A program made the translations under genes and the position numbers. A model generated the notes under the pieces. The model saw nothing but the letters and a program-made list of their open reading frames with translations. It had not been told where the DNA came from and did not search any database. A DNA stretch of 64,000 nt, from contig NZ_JAFLNE010000003.1 of assembly GCF_017313225.1 (NCBI RefSeq), positions 62,001 through 126,000 on the forward strand. Direction: 5' to 3'. This DNA comes from Allomuricauda sp. CAU 1633 (GTDB taxonomy: Bacteria > Bacteroidota > Bacteroidia > Flavobacteriales > Flavobacteriaceae). Shown here piece after piece: positions 18,665 through 26,263 of the stretch (position 1 is its first letter; the number at the start of each line of letters is the position of its first letter).

Positions 18665-19759
18665 ATGACCGTAAAGGATATTACAAAAATACTGGAAGAA
18701 CTGGCTCCCTTGGCCCATGCCGAGGATTTTGACAACGTTGGATTGTTGGTGGGAGACCATAACATGACCGTAAGTGGTGTCTTGGTTACGCTGGACACCC
18801 TAGAAAATGTTGTGGATGAGGCCATTTCAAAAAAATGTAATCTTGTTGTCAGTTTTCATCCTATTATCTTCTCTGGACTCAAAAAACTTACAGGTAGCAC
18901 CTATGTGGAACGTGTGGTCATGAAGGCCATTGCCAACAATATTGCCATTTATAGTATGCACACGGCCTTGGACAACAGTAAAAATGGGGTCAATGCCAAA
19001 ATTTGTGAGGTATTGGGCATCCAAAACCCAAAAATCCTAATTCCCAAGGCGGGAACCATTAAAAAACTGACGACCTATGTACCCAATGGAGAATCAGAAG
19101 TCGTAAAATCGGCTCTTTTCGGTGCGGGAGCAGGAGAAATTGGAAAATACAGCAATTGCAGTTTTAGTTTGGAAGGGAAGGGAAGTTTTATAGCTGGTGA
19201 TGAAGCTAATCCCACAGTTGGAACAATTGGAGAGGTCCATGTTGAAAAGGAAACCCAAATCAATGTAATCTACTCCTTTGAGAAAGAACAAAAGATACTT
19301 GAAGCACTTTTTAATGCCCATTCCTATGAAGAAGTGGCCTATGAAATTTTCGTACTTCAAAATGTGAATCAAGATATTGGTATGGGCATGGTTGGAACAT
19401 TGGAAAATGAAATGGATGAAACGGGCTTTTTGCAATTCGTCAAGAAAAAAATGAACGCATCCATGGTCCGTCATTCCAAATTATTGGGTAAAAAGGTGAA
19501 AAAAGTGGCTGTTTTGGGAGGAAGTGGTGCTTATGCCATATCAGCAGCCAAGAGAGCCCAAGCCGATATTTTTGTTACTTCAGATCTAAAATACCACCAG
19601 TTTTTTGAGGCTGAAGACCAACTTGTTCTAGCCGATATTGGGCACTTTGAAACTGAGCAGTTTACAAAAGATTTATTGGTTGATTATCTTACGAAAAAAA
19701 TTCCTAATTTTGCAGTCTCTTTATCGGAGAGTAAAACAAATCCCATCAAGTATTTATAA
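18665..19759 (+). CDS. Nif3-like dinuclear metal centre protein
   Basis: A 364-residue protein of the NIF3/DUF34 family, which forms toroidal hexamers with a two-metal centre. The metal-binding His residues are in SFHPIIFSG and, near the end, DIGHFETEQ. The N-terminal half has EDFDNVGLLVGD and YSMHTALDN, and the centre carries the extra PII-like insertion common in longer bacterial members. The biochemical role of the family is not settled. It is followed after only 5 bp by the coiled-coil protein gene. These two genes are neighbours in many Bacteroidota, which hints at a shared pathway, but that is established only by context. Confidence 0.92.
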   Translation: MTVKDITKILEELAPLAHAEDFDNVGLLVGDHNMTVSGVLVTLDTLENVVDEAISKKCNLVVSFHPIIFSGLKKLTGSTYVERVVMKAIANNIAIYSMHTALDNSKNGVNAKICEVLGIQNPKILIPKAGTIKKLTTYVPNGESEVVKSALFGAGAGEIGKYSNCSFSLEGKGSFIAGDEANPTVGTIGEVHVEKETQINVIYSFEKEQKILEALFNAHSYEEVAYEIFVLQNVNQDIGMGMVGTLENEMDETGFLQFVKKKMNASMVRHSKLLGKKVKKVAVLGGSGAYAISAAKRAQADIFVTSDLKYHQFFEAEDQLVLADIGHFETEQFTKDLLVDYLTKKIPNFAVSLSESKTNPIKYL

Positions 19760-19764
19760 ATAAT

Positions 19765-20544
19765 ATGGCGAACAAAAAAGAAAGCACCGTGGAAGAAAAA
19801 TTGAGAGCATTGTACGATTTACAGCTCATTGATTCCAGGGTTGATGAAATACGCAATGTACGAGGAGAACTCCCATTGGAAGTACAGGACTTGGAAGATG
19901 AGGTACTTGGTCTAAAAACCCGTATGGACAAATTGAAAACGGACGTTGAGACCATCAATTTTGAGATTACGGCCAAGAAAAATCTTATTGAGGAGTCCAA
20001 AACGCTTATTAAGAAATACGCCGAGCAACAGAAAAATGTACGAAATAGCCGAGAGTTCAACTCCTTGAGTAAGGAAGTTGAGTTCCAAGAACTGGAAATT
20101 CAGTTGGCCGAAAAGAACATTAAGGAATTCAAGGCACAGATTGAGCAGAAAAAAGAAGTGATTGCTGAAACTAAAGATAAACTTTCAGAGCGTGAAGGTC
20201 ACTTGAAGCACAAAAAAGGCGAATTGGATGCCATCCTTGCAGAAACAGAAAAAGAAGAAAAAGCGCTTCTGAAAAAATCAGAGGAATACGAAGAAAAAAT
20301 TGAAGACCGTTTGGTTCAGGCGTATAAAAGAATTCGCACCAATGTAAAAAACGGTTTGGCCGTGGTTCCTGTGGAGCGAGGAGCTTCTGGAGGTTCTTTC
20401 TTCACTATTCCACCGCAAGTACAGGTGGAAATTGCTTCCCGTAAAAAAATTATTACAGATGAGCACAGTGGAAGAATTTTAGTAGACCCCCTTTTGGCTG
20501 AAGAAGAGCAGGAAAGAATGCAAGATTTGTTTGCAAAACTGTAA
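19765..20544 (+). CDS. DUF164/zf-RING_7-type coiled-coil protein lacking the zinc ligands
   Basis: A 259-residue protein of the family named for a C4 zinc ribbon. Residues ~35-180 are a long charged coiled coil. The C-terminal domain aligns with the family's zinc ribbon, but every expected ligand is replaced: the first CxxC position reads RGASGGSFF and the second reads TDEHSGRILVD. No cysteine occurs in the protein at all. The remaining ribbon residues (FFTIPPQ, GRILV) are kept, so the fold is probably retained without zinc. The role may be nucleic-acid or ribosome related, by analogy only. The gene is coupled to the Nif3-like gene and followed by a strong terminator. Confidence 0.85.
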   Translation: MANKKESTVEEKLRALYDLQLIDSRVDEIRNVRGELPLEVQDLEDEVLGLKTRMDKLKTDVETINFEITAKKNLIEESKTLIKKYAEQQKNVRNSREFNSLSKEVEFQELEIQLAEKNIKEFKAQIEQKKEVIAETKDKLSEREGHLKHKKGELDAILAETEKEEKALLKKSEEYEEKIEDRLVQAYKRIRTNVKNGLAVVPVERGASGGSFFTIPPQVQVEIASRKKIITDEHSGRILVDPLLAEEEQERMQDLFAKL

Positions 20545-20569
20545 GCATTCCCATTTTCTAAAAAAATAG

Positions 20570-20595
20570 AAGCCACCGTTTTTGGTGGCTTTTTT
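20570..20595 (+). terminator. Intrinsic terminator after the coiled-coil gene
   Basis: Arms AGCCACC and GGTGGCT with a T-rich loop are followed by a run of T (20591-20595). Plus-strand terminator. Confidence 0.85.
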
Positions 20596-20607
20596 ATTGC
20601 GCCTCTA

Positions 20608-20675
20608 TGTCATTTCGAAATGAGCAAAGCGATTGAGAAATCTTTTTAGATTTCTCCCATTCGGTCGAAATGACA
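20608..20675. repeat. Intergenic inverted repeat element
   Basis: Outer arms TGTCATTTCGA (20608-20618) and TCGAAATGACA (20665-20675) and inner arms GAGAAATCT/AGATTTCTC (20635-20643 and 20648-20656) form a long imperfect hairpin. Partly related fragments follow up to 20810 (GAGCGGAGTCAAAG near 20700 and TTTGCTCAAAATGACA near 20783). The element lies between two convergent genes. It looks like a dispersed REP/MITE-type sequence of flavobacterial genomes; copy number could not be checked. Confidence 0.7.
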
Positions 20676-20817
20676 AAAACACCTCCTAAAATGGGTGCTG
20701 AGCGGAGTCAAAGTACCTTATTCTATAAATCTTCGAGAAAATTGGTGTAATTCGTGTCGAATTATAAATGAGATTTTTCGCTTTGCTCAAAATGACAACA
20801 GGAACCTAAAAAAGTTC

Positions 20818-22170
20818 CTAGCTATTATCTTCCAACAGCTCTAGAATCTTATCTTCCACTTCCTTGGTCTCCCATTCTTCTGAAATATTTGGCATTTTCA
20901 AAACCTCTTTCATAATTTTTTCCTGTTGGTCCCCTATCGCCAAAGCTTCTGCATAGGGTCTTTCTGAAAAGGTAACTCTAGAATAAACGGGAATCCATTT
21001 GTCTGGATGTTTGGCTGAAAACCACTTTTCAATCTTTTTCTGCAAGAGGAATTTAGGGTTGGCCGTTTTGCTGCTCATCTCCACAAAATTGCGGTAACTC
21101 AATTCCGCAATAGCATCAGCATTAGGTTTGCGGTCTTCCTGATATTGTTTAAAAATGACATCCCAATCGTCTCCATAGGTCTCCATGAGCTCATTCAACA
21201 CATAAATATCCTCAAAGCCAGCGTTCATACCCTGCCCATAAAACGGAACTATGGCATGGGCAGAATCCCCAACCAAGGCCACTTTATCCCAATACGTCCA
21301 TGGATAGCATTTCATGGTGACCATGGCACTTGTTGGGTTCTTGAAAAAATCTTGGGATAGATTTTCAATATTCTTTTTCACATTTGGGAAATAGGTTCTA
21401 AAAAAACTTCTAGCTTCATCTTCCGTAGTGATACTTTCAAAGGAAACCTCCCCCTCAAAAGGCAAAAACAGTGTACAGGTAAAACTCCCATCAATATTGG
21501 GCATGGCTATGAGCATAAATTGGCCCCGTGGCCAAATATGGAACGAATTCTTATCCAATTTATGGGTTCCATCTTCGTTGGCGGGAATGGTCAGTTCCTT
21601 ATACCCTACATCTATGAAATTTTGGGAATAATCAAATCGACTACGGCGTTGCATTTTGTGCCGTACTCGCGAAAAAGCTCCATCACACCCAAAAATAAGG
21701 TCGTATTGATATTCCTTCCATTCGCTCTTTTCCGTTTCACCAGTGTAGATTTTGGCTTCAGGAAGGTTTACATCCCATACTTTTTCATTGAAACGGAAAA
21801 CTGTTCCAGCCTCTTCCGCCAAATCAATCATTTTTTTATTGAGAATCCCTCGGGAAATGGACCAAATGGCCTCTCCTTCTTTCCCATATTTTTGAAAATA
21901 GACCGGCTTTTCATTAACGTGCATTGCCCTTTTATCCAATGGAATGGCGATTTCCTTAATACAATCTTCCAGCCCCACTTTTTGCAATGAACGCCACCCT
22001 CTATTGCTCATGGCCAGATTAATAGAACGACCAGAGAATTTGATGGTTCGAATATCTGGTCTACGGTCAAATACCGTAACCGAATGTCCTTTTTTGCGTA
22101 GATAAATGGCTAAGAGCGAACCCACCAATCCGGAACCGATGATGGCTATGTTTTTAGGAGTCTGTGTCAT
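20818..22170 (-). CDS. kmo: Kynurenine 3-monooxygenase
   Basis: A 450-residue FAD-dependent aromatic hydroxylase converting kynurenine to 3-hydroxykynurenine with NADPH and O2, in the tryptophan-to-quinolinate route. The FAD motif IAIIGSGLVGSLLA opens the protein, RSINLAMSNRG follows, and the second FAD motif reads VALVGDSAHAIVPFYGQGMN. The C-terminal segment is suited to membrane association in eukaryotic homologues but is mostly polar here. I start at the ATG at 22170, because the 28 residues upstream lack family resemblance and precede the Rossmann fold. Kynureninase, the next enzyme, is encoded 5.3 kb away on the same strand. The 273 bp upstream hold only the clpP terminator. Confidence 0.95.
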   Translation of the reverse strand: MTQTPKNIAIIGSGLVGSLLAIYLRKKGHSVTVFDRRPDIRTIKFSGRSINLAMSNRGWRSLQKVGLEDCIKEIAIPLDKRAMHVNEKPVYFQKYGKEGEAIWSISRGILNKKMIDLAEEAGTVFRFNEKVWDVNLPEAKIYTGETEKSEWKEYQYDLIFGCDGAFSRVRHKMQRRSRFDYSQNFIDVGYKELTIPANEDGTHKLDKNSFHIWPRGQFMLIAMPNIDGSFTCTLFLPFEGEVSFESITTEDEARSFFRTYFPNVKKNIENLSQDFFKNPTSAMVTMKCYPWTYWDKVALVGDSAHAIVPFYGQGMNAGFEDIYVLNELMETYGDDWDVIFKQYQEDRKPNADAIAELSYRNFVEMSSKTANPKFLLQKKIEKWFSAKHPDKWIPVYSRVTFSERPYAEALAIGDQQEKIMKEVLKMPNISEEWETKEVEDKILELLEDNS

Positions 22171-22385
22171 AAATGCCGAATGGCGAATTCCAATTACCTT
22201 GTAAAAATACGGAAATTGGGTGTCTTTACTTGTTTTATGCTTTTGATTTGACAATCAAAGTGTTACAAAACCAAACTCCAAGAATACCTGACCTATTCCT
22301 GTTTTTAACACTTCTTTAAAGTCTTCTGGCATCCATATTGCCGTATATATTCTGAAATATTCCGCTTCGGCGTCCATATATATGC

Positions 22386-22420
22386 AAAAAGTCCTTCGTA
22401 AAAATTACGAAGGACTTTTT
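22386..22420 (-). terminator. Strong bidirectional hairpin terminator after clpP
   Basis: A perfect 16-bp stem, arms AAAAAGTCCTTCGTAA and TTACGAAGGACTTTTT around a 3-base loop, lies 24 bp past the ClpP stop. It would terminate in both directions. Confidence 0.9.
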
Positions 22421-22443
22421 CCCTTTTTAGAGGTGTTTATTTC

Positions 22444-22992
22444 TTATTTCAAGATTTCATCCACAATGCCGTACTCCACAGATTCCTCGGCACCCATCCA
22501 ATAATCACGGTCAAAATCTTTCATGACCTTTTCAAAAGATTGGCCACAATTCTCTGCCAAAATTTGCGCACCCAGTTCTTTGGTCTTAATAATTTCCTTG
22601 GCCTGAATCTCTATATTGGAAGCTTGGCCACGGGCACCACCACTGGGCTGGTGAATCATAACACGGGCATGGGGCTGTATAAATCGCCTCCCCTTTTTCC
22701 CTACGGACAAAAGAATAGATCCCATGGATGCCGCCAAACCGGAACAAACCGTTGAAACGGGGCTTTTTAGCTGTTTTATGGTGTCATAAATGGCAAAACC
22801 AGAAGTTACATACCCTCCGGGGCTATTGATGATCAATTGAATTTCCTTGTTATTTATCATGTCCAAGTAAAGAAGACGGTCTATAACGTGCTTTGCAGAA
22901 TCATCATCAACCATGCCCCACAAAAACACTTTGCGGTCTTCCAATAATTTTTCTTGGATCAATTCTTGAACCTTTCCTTTTTTTTGACTCAT
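22444..22992 (-). CDS. clpP: ATP-dependent Clp protease proteolytic subunit (ClpP family)
   Basis: A 182-residue serine protease subunit that assembles into tetradecamers with a Clp ATPase. The catalytic triad is visible: Ser89 in SGLAASMGSIL, His114 in ARVMIHQPSGG and Asp163 in DFDRDYWMG. The oligomer-interface segment IIKTKELGAQILAENCG is present. Neither clpX nor tig adjoins it, so it may be a second, stand-alone ClpP of this genome. That cannot be confirmed from this window. The gene stands alone with its own terminator. The start is the ATG at 22992, and the short N-terminus lacks a clear propeptide. Confidence 0.9.
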   Translation of the reverse strand: MSQKKGKVQELIQEKLLEDRKVFLWGMVDDDSAKHVIDRLLYLDMINNKEIQLIINSPGGYVTSGFAIYDTIKQLKSPVSTVCSGLAASMGSILLSVGKKGRRFIQPHARVMIHQPSGGARGQASNIEIQAKEIIKTKELGAQILAENCGQSFEKVMKDFDRDYWMGAEESVEYGIVDEILK

Positions 22993-23074
22993 TTTTTATG
23001 TGTTGAAAGTTTCAAAAATAATCAAATTCCAAGGAAATTATGGTGCATTATCCGCTTTTGTCCAAATACCGTAC

Positions 23075-23902
23075 TTATGGCTTTATTTCGACCTTTTGCG
23101 CAACCACATCCTTAATGGGAATCACAAATTTTCCGGCCTTGGTCACCAATGTCAGACTGTTGTTTTCAATGGCCTCAATGGTTCCTGAATCATCTCCAAT
23201 GGTAATTTTGTCACCCACGGCGTAGGTTTTTCGGGTATAGTATGACCTAAGAATATCTGCAATAACATCTTTGGAACCCAGTCCCAGCCCCAAACCAAAG
23301 GCCAAGAGGAAGGAACCCAATATCAAGGTGATATTGTTGGTAATGATGGTCGTGTCCACCCCAGCTTGGTTCAGAGCGGTAATCGACATAAAAATAACAA
23401 TGATGTAGAACAAAAGGTTACTCACCAAGTTGGAGCCTCCCAATTCCAAGGAATCAAACAACCGTTTTACCGTATTCTTTACCAAGTTTCCAATATAGAA
23501 TCCTATCATCAGCAAAACCAACGCACTGAAGAATCTGGGCAAATAGCGCAGAAGATTCCCTATTTCGGTAGAAATGATCTTCCAGTTGAGTATATCGGCG
23601 GTTACAATAAGAATAACCAAAAGCAATCCCCACTTTACAAATCCCAGGATTATTTTTACAATGTCCACCTTAATATCACCCTTTCCAAAAATATCCATAT
23701 CGTTGATTCGCTCACTGATTGCATTTACTTTGGTAAGCTTTAAGATTTTTTTCAAAAGGAACAGTACTATCTTAATGAGCAACCATCCCAGGACTAGAAC
23801 GGTAATTGCTCCTATGATTTTTGGAAGTACCACGGCTATCTCTTTTCCCATCGCCGATAATGAATCAATTGTGAGATTTTTCCAATTGTTTAGTGTCTCC
23901 AT
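23075..23902 (-). CDS. Small-conductance mechanosensitive channel (MscS family)
   Basis: A 275-residue membrane channel with an N-terminal amphipathic segment, helices at ~22-48, 75-105 and 112-135, and a longer hydrophobic stretch at ~155-200. The pore helix is the Gly/Ala-rich segment LGSFLLAFGLGLGLGSKDVIA. The beta domain follows (YAVGDKITIGDDSGTIEAIE, then KFVIPIKDV). The C-terminal alpha/beta vestibule of MscS is missing, giving a short form. It should release solutes on hypo-osmotic shock. It lies 24 bp downstream of a 62-residue ORF that itself abuts an ECF sigma gene, so the three are probably one operon. Confidence 0.9.
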   Translation of the reverse strand: METLNNWKNLTIDSLSAMGKEIAVVLPKIIGAITVLVLGWLLIKIVLFLLKKILKLTKVNAISERINDMDIFGKGDIKVDIVKIILGFVKWGLLLVILIVTADILNWKIISTEIGNLLRYLPRFFSALVLLMIGFYIGNLVKNTVKRLFDSLELGGSNLVSNLLFYIIVIFMSITALNQAGVDTTIITNNITLILGSFLLAFGLGLGLGSKDVIADILRSYYTRKTYAVGDKITIGDDSGTIEAIENNSLTLVTKAGKFVIPIKDVVAQKVEIKP

Positions 23903-23926
23903 AGTTGTTGTTTATTTATGTTGTAG

Positions 23927-24115
23927 TTAGTTTTCTCCCAAGGTTCTGAAAAGTTTTCGCAAAGCACTGCCCACATTAAGGGAGAAGAGTGCTGCTATAT
24001 CCATGATCAATTTTGCCGCTGCAATGTCGTTCATTACTTTTTGCTTCATTCCCGGAGGGGCCTCTTTGAGTGAAGCTTCCAATTGTTTGAACGGGTTTCT
24101 GTGTTGCGTTGCCAT
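23927..24115 (-). CDS. Small conserved protein in the anti-sigma position
   Basis: A 62-residue protein I do not recognise as a named family. It begins with polar sequence (ATQHRNPFKQLEASLKEAPP) followed by a helix, PGMKQKVMNDIAAAKLIMD, and an amphipathic hydrophobic segment IAALFSLNVGSALRKLFRTL. Its ATG begins directly after the stop of the ECF sigma gene, and the MscS gene follows 24 bp later. This is the position usually taken by an anti-sigma factor. It is too short for a standard one, but it could bind the sigma factor or associate with the membrane. That is speculation from position alone. Confidence 0.65.
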   Translation of the reverse strand: MATQHRNPFKQLEASLKEAPPGMKQKVMNDIAAAKLIMDIAALFSLNVGSALRKLFRTLGEN

Positions 24116-24745
24116 CTATGGTAGGGTGTTATAGATTTCCATTAGTTTTTCCTTTCCGCGCTTTAATCGCATTTTTACGGCACTTTCTCCAATATCCATA
24201 AGACTGACCAGTTCTTTGATACTGGCTCCATCTTGATATTTCAGTAGTAAAAGGGACTTATCTTCCGCCGAAATCAGCTCCAAGGCCTTTTTTAATTTTT
24301 CGGCTTTCATTTCATATAGGCTTTCATCGGGAATTTCGGCGTTCAACTTATATTCAGTTGCTTCTACTGGAACCGATTGATCCCGCATCTTACGTTGTTT
24401 GTTCCGGTTTACATAATTGACGCAAAAATTATAGGTGAAGGAATACAGCCAGGTTGAGAATTTGGACTTCCCCTTGAACATCTTCAATTTAATGAACAAC
24501 TGTAAAAAAACATCCTGGGTCAAATCCTCAGCTTCGCCATCCGACTTGGCAAAGCCATAGCACTTATTGTACACCATTTTGGCATAACGATCGTACAATC
24601 GACCAAACAGCAAAGGGTCATTGTTTGCAACTATCTGTTCTACTAATTCCTCATCTGAAAGATGGGCATACAGGTCTTCCGTTTCCAAAGATGCTTTGTC
24701 GGGGTTACTTATAATTATTAGAAACAGCCTTTTTAGAAAAGTCAC
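24116..24745 (-). CDS. ECF-type RNA polymerase sigma factor
   Basis: A sigma-70 family factor of ~209 residues. Region 2 is seen as LFGRLYDRYAKMVYNKCYGF then EAEDLTQDVFLQLFIKLKMF and FSTWLYSFTYNFCVNYVNR. Region 4 is LLLLKYQDGASIKELVSLMD then IGESAVKMRLKRGKEKLME. The frame is open to a TTG at 24790, but the GTG at 24745 gives a shorter N-terminus; both are uncertain because no ATG occurs. It heads a probable operon with the 62-residue protein and the MscS channel, which would fit an envelope or osmotic stress regulon. No canonical anti-sigma gene is present. Confidence 0.85.
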   Translation of the reverse strand: MTFLKRLFLIIISNPDKASLETEDLYAHLSDEELVEQIVANNDPLLFGRLYDRYAKMVYNKCYGFAKSDGEAEDLTQDVFLQLFIKLKMFKGKSKFSTWLYSFTYNFCVNYVNRNKQRKMRDQSVPVEATEYKLNAEIPDESLYEMKAEKLKKALELISAEDKSLLLLKYQDGASIKELVSLMDIGESAVKMRLKRGKEKLMEIYNTLP

Positions 24746-24806
24746 TTGTTGGGTTGATTTAATTTGATCTCTTAAAAAAATGGCGCGCAAGATACCAAAA
24801 TCGTGG

Positions 24807-24814
24807 TATATTTG
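24807..24814 (+). promoter_or_regulatory. -7 box TATATTTG before the lipoprotein gene
   Basis: An exact TAnnTTTG element 14 bases before the ATG at 24829, in the divergent gap with the sigma factor gene. Confidence 0.6.
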
Positions 24815-24828
24815 ATTAAAAATCAGAC

Positions 24829-25515
24829 ATGAAGGCTTTATACATCCTTACCATTTTCTCATTTGTTTTATGCATCGGTTGTAAAACCGAGCCCAAAGCT
24901 TCAAAAACCGAGGCGCAACCCGAAGTTGAAAAGAGCATTCCTGAAAAAATTGCAGAGGCCCATGGTTATGAAAATTGGAAATCCGTTTCTGAAATCACCT
25001 TCACCTTTAATGTAGATCGGGATAGTACCCATTTTGAGCGAAGCTGGGTCTGGAAACCCAAGATGAATGAGGTGACCGCCATTTCTGGCGAAGATACGTT
25101 GACGTATAATCCAAAATCCATGGACAGCATCGCTTACAAAAGAAACAGTGGTTTTATCAATGACCGTTATTGGCTTGCGGCCCCTTTTAACTTGATGTGG
25201 GATTCCAACAGTTATACCCATGAGCACACCGAGGCTGAAAAAGCACCTATTAGTGGGGAGGATATGCAAAAATTGACCATTGTTTACAAAAATGAGGGAG
25301 GTTACACCCCAGGTGATGCCTATGATTTTTATTTTAAGGATGATTTTATCCTTCGGGAATGGGTGTACCGAAAATCCAACCAAGAGGAACCATCCTTGGC
25401 CACTACGTGGGAAAATTATAAAGACATGGGCGGTTTGGAAATAGCACAGGACCACAAAAAAGGAGATGGCAGCTTCCATCTCTACTTTACAGGGCTTTCT
25501 GTAAACAAAGAGTAA
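24829..25515 (+). CDS. Predicted lipoprotein of unknown function
   Basis: A 228-residue exported protein. The N-terminus MKALYILTIFSFVLCIGC ends in a lipobox (LCIGC), so Cys18 should be lipidated. A polar linker follows (KTEPKASKTEAQPEVEK). The body has alternating strands such as SEITFTFNVDRDS, TLTYNPKSMD, MQKLTIVYKN and DDFILREWVYR, which recall LolA/outer-membrane-lipoprotein-sorting folds. I recognise it as a type common in flavobacteria but cannot assign a function. It has its own promoter, divergent from the ECF sigma operon. After its stop come 200 bp holding the ParDE control region. Confidence 0.75.
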   Translation: MKALYILTIFSFVLCIGCKTEPKASKTEAQPEVEKSIPEKIAEAHGYENWKSVSEITFTFNVDRDSTHFERSWVWKPKMNEVTAISGEDTLTYNPKSMDSIAYKRNSGFINDRYWLAAPFNLMWDSNSYTHEHTEAEKAPISGEDMQKLTIVYKNEGGYTPGDAYDFYFKDDFILREWVYRKSNQEEPSLATTWENYKDMGGLEIAQDHKKGDGSFHLYFTGLSVNKE

Positions 25516-25673
25516 ATTACTAGGCTCAAAAAAGACAGTTAAATTCTCCCTGATATTAAAAGATCGATAGTTTACATCGATGACACTCCCATTTTGGGTA
25601 TAGTGTTGTGTTTTACGTTTCTATAAACAAGAAAGTCCATGCTTAAAATCAAAAAAAAGCAAAACAGCTCCAC

Positions 25674-25701
25674 TGGTGCAAAAAAGTGTTATATTGCACC
25701 A
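25674..25701. promoter_or_regulatory. Palindromic operator/promoter of the ParDE pair
   Basis: Perfect 8-base inverted repeats TGGTGCAA (25674-25681) and TTGCACCA (25694-25701) are separated by 12 bases that contain TATATT, a likely part of the promoter. They lie 14 bases before the antitoxin ATG, as expected for autorepression by a ParD-type ribbon-helix-helix protein. Confidence 0.7.
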
Positions 25702-25715
25702 ACAAATAGATCCGT

Positions 25716-25958
25716 ATGGATACCGTTAGAAAATCAATAACCTTTACAAATCAGCAAGATAGTTGGATAAAGCTTAGGGTCCAAAATGGGGATTTTACCA
25801 ATGACAGTGAATACATCCGGGATTTGGTCAGAAAGGACCAGCAGGAAAATATGAAATTGGCAGAACTTAAAAACGCCATTGACCAAGGGTTGCAGAGCGG
25901 CAAAAGTCCATTGAAAATCAAAGACATCATACAAAAAGTAGATAATGGCGAATTATAG
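25716..25958 (+). CDS. Antitoxin, ParD-type ribbon-helix-helix protein
   Basis: An 80-residue antitoxin. The N-terminus TVRKSITFTNQQDSWIKLRV is a ribbon-helix-helix strand and first helix, and GDFTNDSEYIRDLVRKDQQ is the typical ParD/CC2985 turn and second helix. The C-terminal part (MKLAELKNAIDQGLQSGKS) is the region that wraps the toxin. It should neutralise the downstream toxin and repress the operon through the palindrome upstream. The stop overlaps the toxin start by 14 bp, the typical translational coupling of such pairs. Confidence 0.92.
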   Translation: MDTVRKSITFTNQQDSWIKLRVQNGDFTNDSEYIRDLVRKDQQENMKLAELKNAIDQGLQSGKSPLKIKDIIQKVDNGEL

Positions 25959-26238
25959 CCTATCCTCCCAGGCTCAAAACGATTTAGCAGGCATCTACAA
26001 ATATGGTATAAAGTACTTTGGCCAGGAACAAGCTACTACCTATTTATTGGAAATGGAAGAGTTTATGTTGGAACTGTCCTCAAGACAAGAATTATCAAGA
26101 GATGCTTCTAAAATTTCCACGAGTTTAAAATTTTACAATTTTAAAGCCTATGTTATATTTTATCTACAGGACGGCCCAGAAGAAATTCATGTACTCCGGG
26201 TATTGGGCAAACGAATGAATTTTGTTGAACATATCTAA
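25945..26238 (+). CDS. Toxin, ParE/RelE superfamily
   Basis: A 97-residue toxin of the ParE branch of the RelE fold. Key features are the N-terminal YSLSSQAQNDLAGIYKYGIK helix block, the FGQEQATTYLLEMEEFM helix, the central basic turn RDASKISTSLKFYNFKAYVI and the C-terminal strand IHVLRVLGKRMNFVEHI. ParE proteins poison DNA gyrase, but family members differ in target, so the target is not certain. The gene is complete with no frameshift, so the pair is probably functional. No transposase or integrase is visible near it. Confidence 0.92.
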   Translation: MANYSLSSQAQNDLAGIYKYGIKYFGQEQATTYLLEMEEFMLELSSRQELSRDASKISTSLKFYNFKAYVIFYLQDGPEEIHVLRVLGKRMNFVEHI

Positions 26239-26263
26239 CAATCGAATAATACAATTGCCTACT

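Noticed and set aside
24901..25479. A 192-codon minus-strand frame opposite the lipoprotein gene
   Set aside because: The lipoprotein has a lipobox and its own promoter. The antisense frame has no recognisable feature.
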